From NCBI GenBank assembly GCA_013433145.1, contig CM024178.1, forward strand, positions 7,301,260 to 7,365,259: a stretch of 64,000 bases of DNA. Reading direction: 5' to 3'. Positions within the stretch are counted from its first letter, which is position 1. Each line of letters begins with the position of its first letter. The translations under genes and the position numbers were made by a program. This document shows positions 63,789 through 64,000 of this stretch, one piece after another. Source of the stretch: Ascaris suum (lineage: Eukaryota > Nematoda > Chromadorea > Rhabditida > Ascarididae). Below the pieces are notes generated by a model. The model was not told the origin of the DNA, made no database searches, and saw only the letters and a list, made by a program, of their open reading frames with translations.

Positions 63789-64000
63789 CTTCAAACGAAT
63801 ACATATTGATAGGCAGTAGAGTCATAAAAATGCAAGGTGAGTACCGTATTGATGAAGAACATCTCAGAACGCGACGAAGAACACGTTGTGCAATATTCCC
63901 ATATAAATCCAATGTCAAACATAACGTATACCACAGCAAACCAATTATCTACATATGAAGTGAGTTTGCTGTTCTGAAGACAACTAAGCGACGCGATAAT
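63789..64000. other. Right edge: intron of the GOLD-domain gene
   Basis: No further GOLD-gene exon was found between 63789 and the window end, so its 5' part is taken to lie outside. Confidence 0.5.

Noticed and set aside
63581..63958. 125-codon + strand frame, the second longest in the window
   Set aside because: Antisense to the GOLD-domain exon 63675-63788 ([14 protein letters not shown]) and its introns.

Overview
This is a stretch of AT-rich nematode nuclear chromosome. It has multi-exon genes with introns of tens of bases to about 2.4 kb, long (TA)n arrays, many C or G homopolymers, likely spliced-leader acceptors a few bases before several start codons, and an ET-module/Ly6-type GPI-anchored protein of a kind common in worms. 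There is no bacterial, phage, plasmid or CRISPR content. Every gene model below was assembled by hand from reading frames, splice signals and intron phase.

Layout. (1) 129-2249 (-): four in-phase internal exons of a spectrin-repeat protein resembling CCDC141; it runs off the left edge, and a possible upstream exon lies at 3393-3497. (2) 3.5-18 kb: mostly noncoding, with a near-perfect hairpin at 7.15 kb, a twin CRE palindrome at 13.4 kb and a CpG-containing island at 13.9-14.2 kb. (3) 18046-25187 (+): a complete 8-exon short-chain dehydrogenase/reductase (332 aa) with a decayed inverted duplication in intron 2. (4) 26224-29537 (-): a 3-exon, 139-aa predicted membrane protein of unknown family, followed by a doubtful second gene. 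(5) 31351-32505 (-): a 3-exon cysteine-containing secreted protein. (6) 35383-37046 (-): a complete 2-exon ET-module, probably GPI-anchored protein. (7) 37-46.8 kb: repeats plus isolated coding-like blocks on the + strand. (8) 46827-57744 (-): a complete 12-exon tubulin tyrosine ligase-like gene of the TTLL9 class, with one apparent single-base deletion. (9) 61968-63788 (-): the last three exons of a GOLD-domain protein of the TMED8/ACBD3 type, whose 5' part lies beyond the right edge.

The genes do not form one pathway. TTLL9 enzymes modify ciliary tubulin, the SDR is a membrane-anchored retinol-dehydrogenase-like enzyme, the GOLD protein probably acts at the Golgi, and the ET-module and cysteine-rich proteins are secretory products. 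The most unusual features are the loose splice signals (several 3' splice sites ending in AAG, many GTT/GTC donors), the inverted duplication in the SDR intron, the 7.15 kb hairpin, the paired CRE sites and two unrecognised protein families. I found no clear new multi-gene system. Several attractive reading frames turned out to be antisense shadows of real exons, so isolated open frames here deserve low confidence.
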